This document shows positions 16,845 to 26,292 of a DNA stretch of 64,000 nt, in pieces. The DNA is from Qipengyuania spongiae (lineage in GTDB: Bacteria; Pseudomonadota; Alphaproteobacteria; Sphingomonadales; Sphingomonadaceae). How positions within the stretch are numbered: position 1 is the stretch's first letter; each line of letters starts with the position of its first letter. The stretch spans positions 382,501 through 446,500 of the forward strand of contig NZ_CP092471.1 in assembly GCF_026168555.1 (NCBI RefSeq), read 5' to 3'. Under the pieces are notes generated by a model, which worked only from the letters and a program-made list of their open reading frames with translations, had not been told where the DNA came from and did no database searches. The position numbers and the translations under genes are program-made.

Positions 16845-19616
16845 ATGAAAACAGGATTCACGTCGCTGCGCGTGCTGGCGATGCTTGGCGCGGGCATCGC
16901 GCTCACGCCGCAGGTCGCATTGGCGCAGGGTACTGCGCGGCAAGACGCGGCGGAACAGGACGATCTGCTCGATAACGCCGATGTGGACGATCAGCAGGTC
17001 ATCGTCGTCACCGCCCAGGGACGCGCTCAGGTTCTGGCCGACGTTCCGGTCGCCGTTTCGGCAGTCTCTGGCGAAACGCTCCGCAATTCGGGCACGAACG
17101 ACATCCGCGAACTCAATCAGGTCGCGCCGTCGCTGCTCGTCTCTTCCACCGGCAACGAGGCGAACGGATCGGCACGTATCCGCGGCATCGGCACCGTCGG
17201 CGACAATCCGGGGCTCGAAAGCTCGGTCGCGGTGTTCGTGGACGGCGTCTATCGCTCGCGCTCGGGCAACGCACTGAGCGAACTCGGACCGCTCGACCGG
17301 GTCGAAATCCTGCGCGGCCCCCAGGGTACGCTGGGTGGACGCAATGCGTCGGCCGGCCTTATCAGCGTCTACACCGCTCCGCCGGAATTCGATTTCGAGG
17401 CATACGGCGCCTTCACTTACGGCAATTACGACGCGATCCGCGTGGAAGGCGGCATCAACGCGCCGATTGGCGACACGATCGCGGCCCGCGTCGACGGTGT
17501 CTATTTCAAGCGTGACGGCTTCTACAACGATGTCGTCAACAATACGGACATCAACAATCGCGACCGCTATCTGGTCCGCGGACAGGTCCTGTTCGAACCC
17601 AACGAAGACATCACGTTCCGCCTTGTCGGCGACTATTCCAAGAAGGACGAGGCGTGCTGCGCGGCGACCTTCGTGCATACCGATTCGGCCCCGCTCGCGC
17701 GCCTGAGCGACGACATTTCGCCCGTCTCGGACCAAGCCAAGTTCGATTATCCCGGCACGCTCACACCCGCGCTGACGAGCACCGCCAACCCGATCATTCC
17801 GATCCTGCTCGGCCTCGGCCAGAACCCGGCGGCGCTCAACCAGGGCACGTTCAACCGCGACATCTATGTCACCCCCGGCCGTTCCTACGACGGCGAAACG
17901 GAGGACTGGGGCATCTCGGGCGAGCTCAACTGGGATTTCGGCGCGGTCGGCCTGACCTCGATCACGGGCTATCGCCGCTACGAGAACTTCCAGGGTTCGG
18001 ACACCGACTATACCCAGGTCGACATTATCTACCGCGCTCCGGGCGAGTTCGCGGGCGCGCGCGAGTTCAAGACCTTCACTCAGGAGCTTCGCCTCAACGG
18101 GACGCTGTTCAACGATCGGCTCGACTGGCTTGTCGGCGGGTACTACGCCAACGAGAAGCTGCAGGTTCGCGACAATCTGCGGTTCGGCAACCAGTACGGC
18201 GCCTTCGCGCCCTGTCGTATCGTGAACGCGATCAATCCGGCTCTCGCGGCTCCCGGCGCGAGCGGGTGTCTTACCGCCGGTGGCCGCGCGGTGCTGGGCG
18301 CGGCGAATGGCGGCGCGGGCGCTTTCGGGCCGGCCACGCCGCTGATCTTTGCCGGTCTCGACAACCTTGCCCGCATCAACGATCGCGGATCGACGGGTGA
18401 CATCTACAACCAGGAGAGCGAGAATTTTGCGTTCTTCACACACAATATTTTCCACGTCACCGACACCGTCGATCTGACGCTGGGCCTGCGTTACACCAAC
18501 GAAACGAAGGATTTCGACGCCACTTTCGGCAACGACAACACGATCTGTCCGCAGAACCGTGCCCTGCTCGCGCCGCTGCTGGGCAACGCGGCGCTGGCCG
18601 GCCTTGCCGGCGGCATCATCTCGCTGTCCTGCCAGGGCAATTCGACCTCCGAGCTGAACGGCCTTTCGCTCGCCGATACGCGTGACGAGGACGAATTCAC
18701 CGGCACCGCGATCCTCAGCTGGAAGGCGACGCCCGACCTGCTGTTCTACGGGTCCTACTCGCGCGGCTACAAGGCGGGTGGCTTCAATCTCGACCGTTCG
18801 GCCCTGCAGGCGAACCCGGTGGTCGGCAATCCGGCCCTCACCGGCGCGGCAGCCAACCTCCAGTTCGACCAGGAGACGGTCGACGCCTTCGAACTCGGCG
18901 CGAAATATTCGACCCGCGAATTCGGCCTCAGCCTCGCAGCGTTCCGACAGGAATTCAGCAATTTCCAGCTGAACACCTTCAACGGTTCGGTCTTCCTGGT
19001 GCAGAACATCAATGGCTGCGACACCGATCTGGGCGGTGCGGATCGGGATCCCAGCGGGACGACCGGCTTCTGCGATATCGATGCAGTGGCGCCCGGCGTG
19101 ATCGCGCAGGGTGTGGAAGTGGAAGCGACCGTCAATCCGGTCCGCGACCTCGGCTTCACTTTCGGCTTCACCTATGCCGACACCAAGTTCGAGGACAATC
19201 TGATCGGCAACGAGAACGGCACGCCGCTCGATCCGGCGCTGCGGCTTCTGCCGGGCGACAACATGTCGAACGCTCCGGAAATCGTCGCCACGTCGTCGGT
19301 TTCCTGGACCCCGCCGATCGGTAGCAGCGGCCTGCGCGGGCTGGTGTTCTTCAACGCCCGCATGACGAGCGACTACAACACCGGCTCCGACCTTCTCTAC
19401 GGCAAGGAGCAGGATGGCTTCGCCGTCGTCAACGGCCGTGTCGGGGTGACCAACATCGCCGGTCGCTTCGCCATCGAGGGCTGGGTGCAGAACCTGTTCG
19501 ACAAGGACTACACCCAGGTCGCCTTCAACACGCCGTTCGTCGCCGAACAGCAGACCTATTCGGCCTACCTCGCCGAACCGCGGACCTACGGCATCACGGT
19601 ACGCGGCGCGTTCTGA
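16845..19616 (+). CDS. TonB-dependent outer-membrane receptor
   Basis: 923 residues from the ATG behind a strong ribosome binding site (GGAGAGGAGAAA). A signal peptide ends ALA|QG at about residue 27. The plug domain follows (VIVVTAQGRAQVLADVPVAVS, RGIGTVGDN, DRVEILRGPQGTLGGRNASAG) and then a large beta-barrel ending in an aromatic-rich strand (EPRTYGITVRGAF). The plug resembles the sphingomonad receptor group for plant- or carbohydrate-derived or other organic ligands rather than classic siderophore receptors, but no catabolic cluster lies alongside, so the ligand is unknown. It is monocistronic, with a promoter and an intrinsic terminator of its own. Cys pairs in extracellular-loop-like regions (EACCAA, CDTDLGGAD) are notable. 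Confidence 0.93.
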   Translation: MKTGFTSLRVLAMLGAGIALTPQVALAQGTARQDAAEQDDLLDNADVDDQQVIVVTAQGRAQVLADVPVAVSAVSGETLRNSGTNDIRELNQVAPSLLVSSTGNEANGSARIRGIGTVGDNPGLESSVAVFVDGVYRSRSGNALSELGPLDRVEILRGPQGTLGGRNASAGLISVYTAPPEFDFEAYGAFTYGNYDAIRVEGGINAPIGDTIAARVDGVYFKRDGFYNDVVNNTDINNRDRYLVRGQVLFEPNEDITFRLVGDYSKKDEACCAATFVHTDSAPLARLSDDISPVSDQAKFDYPGTLTPALTSTANPIIPILLGLGQNPAALNQGTFNRDIYVTPGRSYDGETEDWGISGELNWDFGAVGLTSITGYRRYENFQGSDTDYTQVDIIYRAPGEFAGAREFKTFTQELRLNGTLFNDRLDWLVGGYYANEKLQVRDNLRFGNQYGAFAPCRIVNAINPALAAPGASGCLTAGGRAVLGAANGGAGAFGPATPLIFAGLDNLARINDRGSTGDIYNQESENFAFFTHNIFHVTDTVDLTLGLRYTNETKDFDATFGNDNTICPQNRALLAPLLGNAALAGLAGGIISLSCQGNSTSELNGLSLADTRDEDEFTGTAILSWKATPDLLFYGSYSRGYKAGGFNLDRSALQANPVVGNPALTGAAANLQFDQETVDAFELGAKYSTREFGLSLAAFRQEFSNFQLNTFNGSVFLVQNINGCDTDLGGADRDPSGTTGFCDIDAVAPGVIAQGVEVEATVNPVRDLGFTFGFTYADTKFEDNLIGNENGTPLDPALRLLPGDNMSNAPEIVATSSVSWTPPIGSSGLRGLVFFNARMTSDYNTGSDLLYGKEQDGFAVVNGRVGVTNIAGRFAIEGWVQNLFDKDYTQVAFNTPFVAEQQTYSAYLAEPRTYGITVRGAF

Positions 19617-19638
19617 GGTCCGCCTTTCCGGAACAACG

Positions 19639-19670
19639 AAAGGGCGTCGCGCGAGCGGCGTCCTTTTTTC
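19639..19670 (+). terminator. Intrinsic terminator of the TonB receptor gene
   Basis: A GC-rich stem of about 12 bp (AAAGGGCGTCGC with GCGGCGTCCTTT, two G-U pairs, GCGA loop) is followed by a run of T. It starts about 22 bases after the receptor stop codon. Confidence 0.85.
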
Positions 19671-19677
19671 TGGCAGC

Positions 19678-20352
19678 CTAGCCCCGCTCGCCGAACAGCG
19701 CGGTGCCGACGCGGACATGGGTCGCGCCGAGCATGATCGCGCTCGGATAGTCGGCGCTCATGCCCATCGAGCGGCCCCAGCTGCCATCCGCCGGGCCGTG
19801 ATCGCGGGCCAGCTTGTCGAGCAGCGCGAAGAACGGCGCGGGCTCGATGTCGAACGGCGGAATGCACATCAGGCCGGCGACGGGAATATCCGCCTCGCGC
19901 GCCAGATCGAGCAAGGCGGGCAGATCGGCGATCGCGCAGCCGCCCTTCTGGTCCTCCTCGCCCACATCGACCTGCACGAAGCACGGCACCCGCCGCCCGG
20001 TCTTGTCGAACGCCTTGCCGAGCGCCTTCGCGAGGCTCGGCCGGTCGAGCGAATGGATGCAATCGAACAGCGCGGCCGCATCTTCCGCCTTGTTCGACTG
20101 AAGCTGGCCGATCAGGTGCAGCCGCGTCTCGGGATAGGCTTCGCGCAAGGCAGGCCACTTGTCCTGTGCCTCCTGCACGCGGTTCTCCCCGAAATCGCGG
20201 TGGCCGTGCTTCAGCAGCGGAGCGATCGCTTCGGCGGGGCGCGTCTTGCTCACCGCGATCAGCGTCACCTCCCCGGGTTCGCGCCGCGCGATGCGGCAGG
20301 CCCGGTCGATCTCGTCGCGCACCAGGGCAAGCGGAGTCTGTGCCATTTCCAT
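19678..20352 (-). CDS. YggS-family PLP homeostasis protein
   Basis: 224-residue alanine-racemase-N-like single-domain TIM-barrel protein binding pyridoxal phosphate. The PLP lysine is in LIAVSKTRP (Lys36); other family features are FGENRVQEA, HLIGQLQSNK, VDVGEEDQKGG and GMSADYPSAI. YggS/PROSC proteins buffer PLP and affect amino-acid and CoA metabolism rather than catalysing a classic reaction. The start is ATG GAA ATG; the second ATG is an option. It is divergent from the ThiE-like gene with only 21 bases between start codons. Confidence 0.9.
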   Translation of the reverse strand: MEMAQTPLALVRDEIDRACRIARREPGEVTLIAVSKTRPAEAIAPLLKHGHRDFGENRVQEAQDKWPALREAYPETRLHLIGQLQSNKAEDAAALFDCIHSLDRPSLAKALGKAFDKTGRRVPCFVQVDVGEEDQKGGCAIADLPALLDLAREADIPVAGLMCIPPFDIEPAPFFALLDKLARDHGPADGSWGRSMGMSADYPSAIMLGATHVRVGTALFGERG

Positions 20353-20373
20353 GCGCGGCGCTATAGCGCGCGG

Positions 20374-20910
20374 ATGCGCGGCGTGAACCCTCTGCCACTT
20401 CGCTGGCTGCTGTCCGATGCGCGCAACGATGCGGGACTGGAGGCATCCATCGCGGCCCTGCCGGCCGGTTCGGGCTTCGTCTTCCGCCATTACCACCTGA
20501 CCGAAAGCGAGCGGCGCGCCCGCTTCGCGACGCTGGCCGCCCTGGCGCGGGACCACATGCATCTGGCGGTGATCGCCCGCCCTTCCGGCGACTTGGGTTC
20601 ATGGAAAGCCGACGGAACCTATGGCGCGGCACCGCGGGGCCACGGCCTCCACCTCGCCGCCGCGCATGACGCGCACCAGATACAGGCCGCCATCGCCGCC
20701 GGAGCGGACGGCATCTTCCTCTCGCCCGTCTTTCCCACCGCCTCGCACCCCGGCGCGCGCACTCTGGGGGTCCGGCGCTTCCGCGCTCTGGCGATGCAGT
20801 CCCCCATTCCGGTCATCGCGCTGGGCGGCATGACCCCGGCGCGCGCGCGCGAACTCGACTGGCCGCGCTGGGGCGCGATCGACGGCCTTGCCGCGCCGAG
20901 GCGCATCTGA
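20374..20910 (+). CDS. Short thiamine-phosphate-synthase-like (ThiE/TenI) protein
   Basis: 178 residues, shorter than ThiE (about 210). The C-terminal half fits the ThiE/TenI barrel: GADGIFLSPVFPTASHP and ALGGMTPARA. The N-terminal half lacks the usual substrate-binding segments: the QLREK region is replaced by FVFRHYHL, and the NDR...GVHLGQ pyrophosphate-binding segment is degenerate (GHGLHLAAA). It may be a TenI-like or vestigial paralogue without synthase activity. No thiamine-biosynthesis gene or TPP riboswitch is nearby. It stops 42 bases before the ftsK ATG. Confidence 0.7.
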   Translation: MRGVNPLPLRWLLSDARNDAGLEASIAALPAGSGFVFRHYHLTESERRARFATLAALARDHMHLAVIARPSGDLGSWKADGTYGAAPRGHGLHLAAAHDAHQIQAAIAAGADGIFLSPVFPTASHPGARTLGVRRFRALAMQSPIPVIALGGMTPARARELDWPRWGAIDGLAAPRRI

Positions 20911-20952
20911 AATCGTTTGACGCAGGACTCCGCCCGGACTCATACTGTCGCC

Positions 20953-23298
20953 ATGGCCACCCGTGCTCTTACCGCCAGCGACTGGAAAGCCGCTTTCCGC
21001 CGCTCGATGCGCCGCGCCACCCAGATCGCCGGCGCGGCCCTGCTCGCGCTCGGCACGCTGATCCTCACCCTTTCGCTGGCCAGCTACACGCAGACCGATC
21101 CGAGCATGTCGACCGCCGCCTCCGGCCAGCAGATCGGCAACTGGATGGGCGCGACCGGCGCGTGGCTGGCCGATGCGACGCTGATGCTGTTCGGACTGAC
21201 CGCGGTGCTGCTGCTGCCGCTGCTCTATATCGGCGCGCGCAAGCTGTGGCGCGAGATAGAGACCGACAACGAGGCCGACGATGCGCGCTGGTGGCGCCCG
21301 CTTTCGCTGCTGGTGCTGGCCATGGTGCTGCTGGCGACGGTGCTGGCATTGCTGTTCACGCCCGGCAGCGGCAGCCTGCCCGCAGGCTATGGCGGCCTCG
21401 CCGGATTGCTGGGCGAGGCGATGATCGGCGGGCTTGCGGGCCGTTTCCCCGAGGCGACGCAAGGCTGGATCACCGGCGCGGTCGGCCTCGCCGCGCTCGT
21501 GGGAGGACTGGTCCTGCTCGGCCGCGTCTTCGCGATCGACTGGCGGCGTTTCCTCACCCTGCCCGACTTCCTGAAACGCGCCCCGGCCGCGCTTCCCGCC
21601 ACGCTCCAGGATGCCGCCGCCCTGCCCGTTCCGCGCCGCCGCAAGCGCGCCGAAATCGACGAGGACGAGCCCGAGCCGGTCGCGATCGAGCCTGCCCCGC
21701 GCCGCGCGCCTGTCATTCCCGACCCGGCCACGGCCCCGCGTCCGGCGGTGCAGGCCCAGCCCATGCAGCGCGACATGTTCGCGCATTACGAACTGCCCAG
21801 TCTCGACCTGCTGACCGAGAAAGGGCCGGACAAGGCGGTCAAGCTCGACAAGCTGGCGCTGGAGCGCAATGCCCGCCTGCTCGAGAACGTGCTCGACGAT
21901 TTCAACGTCAAGGGCGAGATCACCGCCGTGCGCGCCGGGCCGGTGGTCACGATGTACGAGCTGGAGCCCGCGCCGGGCATCAAGGCCAGCCGCGTGATCG
22001 GCCTTGCCGAGGATATCGCCCGCAACATGAGCGCGATCAGCGCGCGCGTCTCCCCCATACCGGGCAAGACCGTGATGGGCATCGAACTGCCCAATGCCGA
22101 CCGTCAGATGGTCAGCTATCGCGAGCTGGCCCAGAGCGCCGATTTCGCCGACCATGGCGGCGCGCTGCCGATGATCCTGGGCAAGGACATCGCCGGCGAG
22201 CCGGTGATCGCGGACCTTGCCGCCATGCCTCACCTGCTGGTGGCGGGCACCACCGGATCGGGCAAGTCGGTGGGTCTCAATGCGATCCTGCTCTCGCTGC
22301 TCTATCGCTTCACGCCCGACGAGTGCCGCCTGATCCTGATCGATCCCAAGGTGCTCGAGCTCAAGACCTACGACGATATTCCCCACCTCCTCTCGCCGGT
22401 CGTCACCGAACCGCACAAGAGCGTGCGCGCGCTCAAATGGGCGGTCGAGGAGATGGAGCGCCGCTATCGCATGATGAGCAGCGTCAATTCGCGCAACATC
22501 GCCGGCTTCAACGAGAAGGTGAAGACCGCCGCCGCCAAGGGCAAGCCGCTCGGCCGCAGGGTCCAGACCGGTTTCGACCCCGAGACCGGCGAGGAGATTT
22601 TCGAGGAGGAGCAGCTCGATTACCAGCCGCTGCCGCTGATCGTGCTGATCGTCGACGAGCTGGCCGACCTCATGGTCACTGTCGGCAAGGAGATCGAGGT
22701 GCTGATCCAGCGCCTTTCCCAGAAGAGCCGCGCGGCGGGGATCCACCTGATCATGGCGACACAGCGCCCCTCGGTCGATGTCATCACCGGCGTCATCAAG
22801 GCGAACCTGCCGACCCGCATCAGCTTCAAGGTGACCAGCCGCATCGACAGCCGGACCATTCTGGGCGAACAGGGCGCCGAGCAGCTGCTGGGCAAGGGCG
22901 ACATGCTCTACAAGCCCAACACCGGCGCGCTGGTCCGCGTCCACGGCCCCTTCGTGTCCGACGAGGAGGTCGAGCGGGTGGCCGATCACTGGCGCGCGCA
23001 GGGCAAGCCCGACTATGTCGATGCCGTGACGGAAGAGCCCGAGGAGGGTGGCGGCTTCGATTTCGAGGACGAGTTCACCGCGTCGGACAATCCCGAGGAG
23101 CGCAAGTACCGCCAGGCCTGCCAGATCGTGATCGAGAACCAGAAGGCCAGCGGATCGTGGCTCCAGCGCCAGATGGGCGTGGGCTACAACACCGCCGCCA
23201 AGTGGATCGAGCGGATGGAGGGCGAGGGGCTGGTCGGGCCGGCCAACCATGTCGGCCGCCGCGAGATCTTCCGCGATCAGGACGGCAATCCGCTCTAG
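20953..23298 (+). CDS. ftsK: FtsK/SpoIIIE DNA translocase
   Basis: 781-residue septal DNA pump that clears and aligns chromosome termini during division. About four N-terminal transmembrane helices (residues 20-200) are followed by a Pro/Ala linker (about 205-275), the alpha/beta motor with Walker A AGTTGSGKS (about 435) and Walker B IVLIVDELADLM, and a C-terminal winged-helix gamma domain (YRQACQIVIENQKASGSWLQRQMGVGYN region) that reads KOPS-like sites. The ATG at 20953 was chosen over an upstream TTG because the N-terminus then resembles homologues. The linker is short compared with E. coli FtsK, as usual in alphaproteobacteria. Confidence 0.94.
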   Translation: MATRALTASDWKAAFRRSMRRATQIAGAALLALGTLILTLSLASYTQTDPSMSTAASGQQIGNWMGATGAWLADATLMLFGLTAVLLLPLLYIGARKLWREIETDNEADDARWWRPLSLLVLAMVLLATVLALLFTPGSGSLPAGYGGLAGLLGEAMIGGLAGRFPEATQGWITGAVGLAALVGGLVLLGRVFAIDWRRFLTLPDFLKRAPAALPATLQDAAALPVPRRRKRAEIDEDEPEPVAIEPAPRRAPVIPDPATAPRPAVQAQPMQRDMFAHYELPSLDLLTEKGPDKAVKLDKLALERNARLLENVLDDFNVKGEITAVRAGPVVTMYELEPAPGIKASRVIGLAEDIARNMSAISARVSPIPGKTVMGIELPNADRQMVSYRELAQSADFADHGGALPMILGKDIAGEPVIADLAAMPHLLVAGTTGSGKSVGLNAILLSLLYRFTPDECRLILIDPKVLELKTYDDIPHLLSPVVTEPHKSVRALKWAVEEMERRYRMMSSVNSRNIAGFNEKVKTAAAKGKPLGRRVQTGFDPETGEEIFEEEQLDYQPLPLIVLIVDELADLMVTVGKEIEVLIQRLSQKSRAAGIHLIMATQRPSVDVITGVIKANLPTRISFKVTSRIDSRTILGEQGAEQLLGKGDMLYKPNTGALVRVHGPFVSDEEVERVADHWRAQGKPDYVDAVTEEPEEGGGFDFEDEFTASDNPEERKYRQACQIVIENQKASGSWLQRQMGVGYNTAAKWIERMEGEGLVGPANHVGRREIFRDQDGNPL

Positions 23299-23311
23299 CT
23301 GTCGCGGCGCC

Positions 23312-25822
23312 TCAGATGTCGGGCAGGCGCTGTTCGGCGAAACCCCAGCCGTGGAGCGATTTCGACGCCGCCCGGTCGAGCAGTGTCTTCGCCTCGTCGA
23401 TCGAGTAGGGGTGGGCGTTCTCCATCCCCTTCAGCTCGTTCCACGCGATCGGCACCGCGACCGGAGCGCCGCTGCGGGCCCGCGCTGAATAGGGCAGGAC
23501 CGCGGTGCTGCCGCGCTGGTTGCGCAGCCAGTCGATGAAGATCTTTCCCTTGCGCTTGGCCTTGCTCATCGTCGCGGTGAAGCGGTCGGGCTCGGCCATG
23601 CTCAGCGCCTCGGCGAAGCGTTTGGCGAAATCCTTGTGCGTTTCCCACGAATGGCCCGTCGTGAGCGGGACGACGACGTGGACGCCCTTGCCGCCTGAAA
23701 GCATGGCGAAGCTCGTCAGCCCCAGATCCGCCAGCCGGTCGCGAATGTCGCGCGCGGCGCTCTTCACGTCGCCGAAATCGAGGCCCTCGTCGGGATCGAG
23801 GTCGAAGATCATCCGGTCGGGCGCCTCGACATCGGACGAACGCGACGCCCAGCCGTGGAACTCGATCGTGCCCATCTGGACGCATTGCATGATCCCGCGC
23901 GTATCCTCGACAAAGAGGTAGTCCTCCGTCCCGCCATCCTTCTCGGCGATGGGAACGTGGTGGACCGCGTCGCCGAAGCTGCCGCTGTCGTGCTTCTGGA
24001 AGAAGCATTTGCGCGCCCGCCCTTGCGGACAGCGAACGAGGCTGACCGGGCGACGCGCGGCGAAAGGCAGCATCAGCGGGGCGATGGCGGCGTAGTAATC
24101 GGCCAGCTCTCCCTTCGTCTGGCCGCTGTCGGGGAAGACCACCCGGTCGCGGTTGGAAATTGCGACCGCATCGTCCGCAGCTGGCGCGTCGGCGGGCTTT
24201 TCGGGCGTGACCTCGGCGGCTGTCTTGTCGCCGCGCAGGCCGAGAAAGCTGCCATGGCGGACATTCCCGTCGGCGGTGAATTCGGCAAAGGCGATCTCGG
24301 CGACAAGGCTGGGCGTCACCCAGGTCACGCCGCGCGACGAGGGTTTGTCGACTTCGGCGGGCGGCGTCTTGCGCTCCAGCCGGCGCATCTTCGCGGCGAG
24401 ATCGTCGAGATCGTCGGTGGTGAAACCGGTCCCGACATTGCCCTTGTAGACCAGTTCGCCCCCTTCGTGCTGGGCCAGCAGGAGCGAGGCGAAAGGGCGG
24501 CCCTTGGCGGAGGATTTCTTCCACCCGATCACCACGAATTCCTGCCGCCGGGTGCATTTCACCTTGACCCAGGCCTTGCTGCGGCGGCCCGAATACGGGC
24601 CGTCGACGGTCTTGGAGATGATCCCTTCCTGCCCGGCATCGCACATGGTCCGAAACAGCGTCTCGCCCGCACCGATCACGTGATCCGCCAGGAAGACCGG
24701 ATCCTCCGCCGTGGCGAGCAGCGCCTCCAATCGTTCCTTGCGCTCGATATTGGGCAGGTCGGTCAGGTCCTCGCCGCCCAGTTCGAGGCAGTCGAAGGCG
24801 TGGAGCTGCAAGCGGTCGCCCTTCCCTTGCGCGCCGTGCCCGCGCTTCAGGACCTGTTGCAGGGTCGAGAAATCGGGATTGCCCTTCGCATCGACCGCGA
24901 CGATCTCGCCGTCGATCAGGCAGCTCGGCAGGTCGAGCGCGGCCACCGCCTCGACCAGCGGAGCGAACTTGTCGGTCCAGTCCTTGCCGCTGCGGGTATA
25001 GACGCGAACCTCCCCGCCCTTCGCCGCGACCAGCGCGCGATAGCCGTCGAACTTGATCTCGTGCATCCAGCGATTGCCGGCCGGCACACTGTCGACCAGC
25101 GTGGCGAGTTGCGGCTTGCGGAATCCGGGGATCGCGGCATCGCGCGAGCCGGATCGCGCCTTTTTCGCGTTGCGGGAGGAAGCCTTGGCCATCTGCGCGG
25201 CGAAGGCATCGTCCTTCTTGCCCGCGAGCGGGTACTCGCCTTTCCTGTCGGCCGCGATCTCGGCCATTGAACGCCCGGTAAGAACGCTGGTCAGTTCCTT
25301 CTCGACCAGCGCGTCGCCCTCCTGCGCGTGATCGTCCTGCAATTTGCGCAGCAGCCAGTTTTCCCGCTTCTCTCCCGGCTTTTTCTTCAGCCTTATCAAC
25401 AGCCATTCGCCGCGCATCCGCTCGCCTTCGAGGCAGAAATGGAGATGGCCCTTCTCGATATCCTTCGCGCTCTTGCCCTCGATCGGCGACCATGTCCCCC
25501 GGTCCCACAGCATCACCGTGCCGCCGCCATATTCGCCCTTGGGAATGGTCCCCTCGAACTCGGCGTAGGACATCGGGTGATCCTCGGTCCGGACGGCCAG
25601 CCGCTTCACGTCCGGGTCGGGCGATGGCCCCTTGGTGACCGCCCAGCTCTTGAGCACGCCGTCCGCCTCCAGCCGCAGATCCCAGTGCAGCCGCGTGGCG
25701 TCGTGCTTCTGGACGATGAAGAGGTTGCCGCTTTCGCTCGCCGCCGCCTTGCCTGAAGGTTCCGGCGTCTTTCCGAAATCGCGCTTGGCGTTGTAGGTGG
25801 CGAGCGGGTCCTTCCGGGTCAT
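23312..25822 (-). CDS. ligD: ATP-dependent DNA ligase D (PE-ligase-polymerase)
   Basis: 836-residue multifunctional NHEJ enzyme. Domain order is phosphoesterase (residues 1 to about 190; KHDATRLHWDLRLE metal-binding signature near 39-52), ATP-dependent ligase (nucleotidyl lysine Lys257 in EIKFDGYRA, then an OB fold to about 530), and a C-terminal primase-like polymerase (about 560-836; FDLDPDEGLDF metal aspartates near 670). All three modules look intact. The ATG overlaps the TGA of the MgtC-like gene (ATGA), and ku lies upstream in the same operon. It converges with ftsK, 13 bases apart. Confidence 0.95.
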   Translation of the reverse strand: MTRKDPLATYNAKRDFGKTPEPSGKAAASESGNLFIVQKHDATRLHWDLRLEADGVLKSWAVTKGPSPDPDVKRLAVRTEDHPMSYAEFEGTIPKGEYGGGTVMLWDRGTWSPIEGKSAKDIEKGHLHFCLEGERMRGEWLLIRLKKKPGEKRENWLLRKLQDDHAQEGDALVEKELTSVLTGRSMAEIAADRKGEYPLAGKKDDAFAAQMAKASSRNAKKARSGSRDAAIPGFRKPQLATLVDSVPAGNRWMHEIKFDGYRALVAAKGGEVRVYTRSGKDWTDKFAPLVEAVAALDLPSCLIDGEIVAVDAKGNPDFSTLQQVLKRGHGAQGKGDRLQLHAFDCLELGGEDLTDLPNIERKERLEALLATAEDPVFLADHVIGAGETLFRTMCDAGQEGIISKTVDGPYSGRRSKAWVKVKCTRRQEFVVIGWKKSSAKGRPFASLLLAQHEGGELVYKGNVGTGFTTDDLDDLAAKMRRLERKTPPAEVDKPSSRGVTWVTPSLVAEIAFAEFTADGNVRHGSFLGLRGDKTAAEVTPEKPADAPAADDAVAISNRDRVVFPDSGQTKGELADYYAAIAPLMLPFAARRPVSLVRCPQGRARKCFFQKHDSGSFGDAVHHVPIAEKDGGTEDYLFVEDTRGIMQCVQMGTIEFHGWASRSSDVEAPDRMIFDLDPDEGLDFGDVKSAARDIRDRLADLGLTSFAMLSGGKGVHVVVPLTTGHSWETHKDFAKRFAEALSMAEPDRFTATMSKAKRKGKIFIDWLRNQRGSTAVLPYSARARSGAPVAVPIAWNELKGMENAHPYSIDEAKTLLDRAASKSLHGWGFAEQRLPDI

Positions 25823-26292
25823 TTCGTGTTCGCCTCGGTACGGGGAAAGGCCCGGTTCTCGACGATCCCGACGACAACCAGCAGCAACAGCGCAATACCC
25901 GACATGATCGCGACCACCGGCCAGAGCGCCGCCCCGCAGGCGATGCCGATAAGGGCGGTCAGCCAGAGATGGACGGCGGTGGTCACGTTCTTGATCTCTC
26001 CGCCAGAGAACACGACCAGGCCCGCGCCGATGATGCCAAGGAAGGCCCCCGCCGCTTCGAACACGCGCAGCGGGTCCATTCGCGTCCCGCCGAGACTGTA
26101 GAACAGGGCGATCGCGGTCACGGTCATCCCCGCACTGGCGAAGCAGATGATGCCGTGCGTTCGCAAGCCCGCCGCATGGCCGCGCAATTCGCGATCGAGA
26201 CCGAGCAGCACACCGATTCCGGCCGGGAGGGCCAGACGCAGCAACAGATCGGCATCTATGCCGGACAGGAAGGTCGGATCGTTCAATTCCAT
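25819..26292 (-). CDS. MgtC/SapB-family membrane protein
   Basis: 157 residues with about four to five hydrophobic helices. The family hallmark is clear near the N-terminus: GIGVLLGLDRELRG followed by AGLRTHGIICFASAG. MgtC-like proteins affect magnesium or phosphate homeostasis and F-ATPase in other bacteria, but this short form has only the membrane domain. Its ATG overlaps the ku stop (TGATG) and its stop overlaps the ligD start (ATGA), so it is translationally wedged between two NHEJ genes. A link to DNA repair is not established. Confidence 0.88.
   Translation of the reverse strand: MELNDPTFLSGIDADLLLRLALPAGIGVLLGLDRELRGHAAGLRTHGIICFASAGMTVTAIALFYSLGGTRMDPLRVFEAAGAFLGIIGAGLVVFSGGEIKNVTTAVHLWLTALIGIACGAALWPVVAIMSGIALLLLVVVGIVENRAFPRTEANTK

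Noticed and set aside
16806..19718. A 970-codon open frame on the minus strand opposite the TonB receptor
   Set aside because: Third-position GC bias leaves antisense frames open in such genomes; its translation is low-complexity Arg/Ala/Val text with no domain, while the plus strand encodes a full receptor with signal peptide, plug and barrel.
20340..20380. TPP riboswitch for the ThiE-like gene
   Set aside because: Only 21 bases separate the divergent start codons, too short for the aptamer, and no THI-box sequence is visible.
20599..23250. An 883-codon minus-strand open frame opposite ftsK
   Set aside because: Its content is His/Gln/Arg-rich shadow sequence; FtsK on the other strand has all motor motifs.
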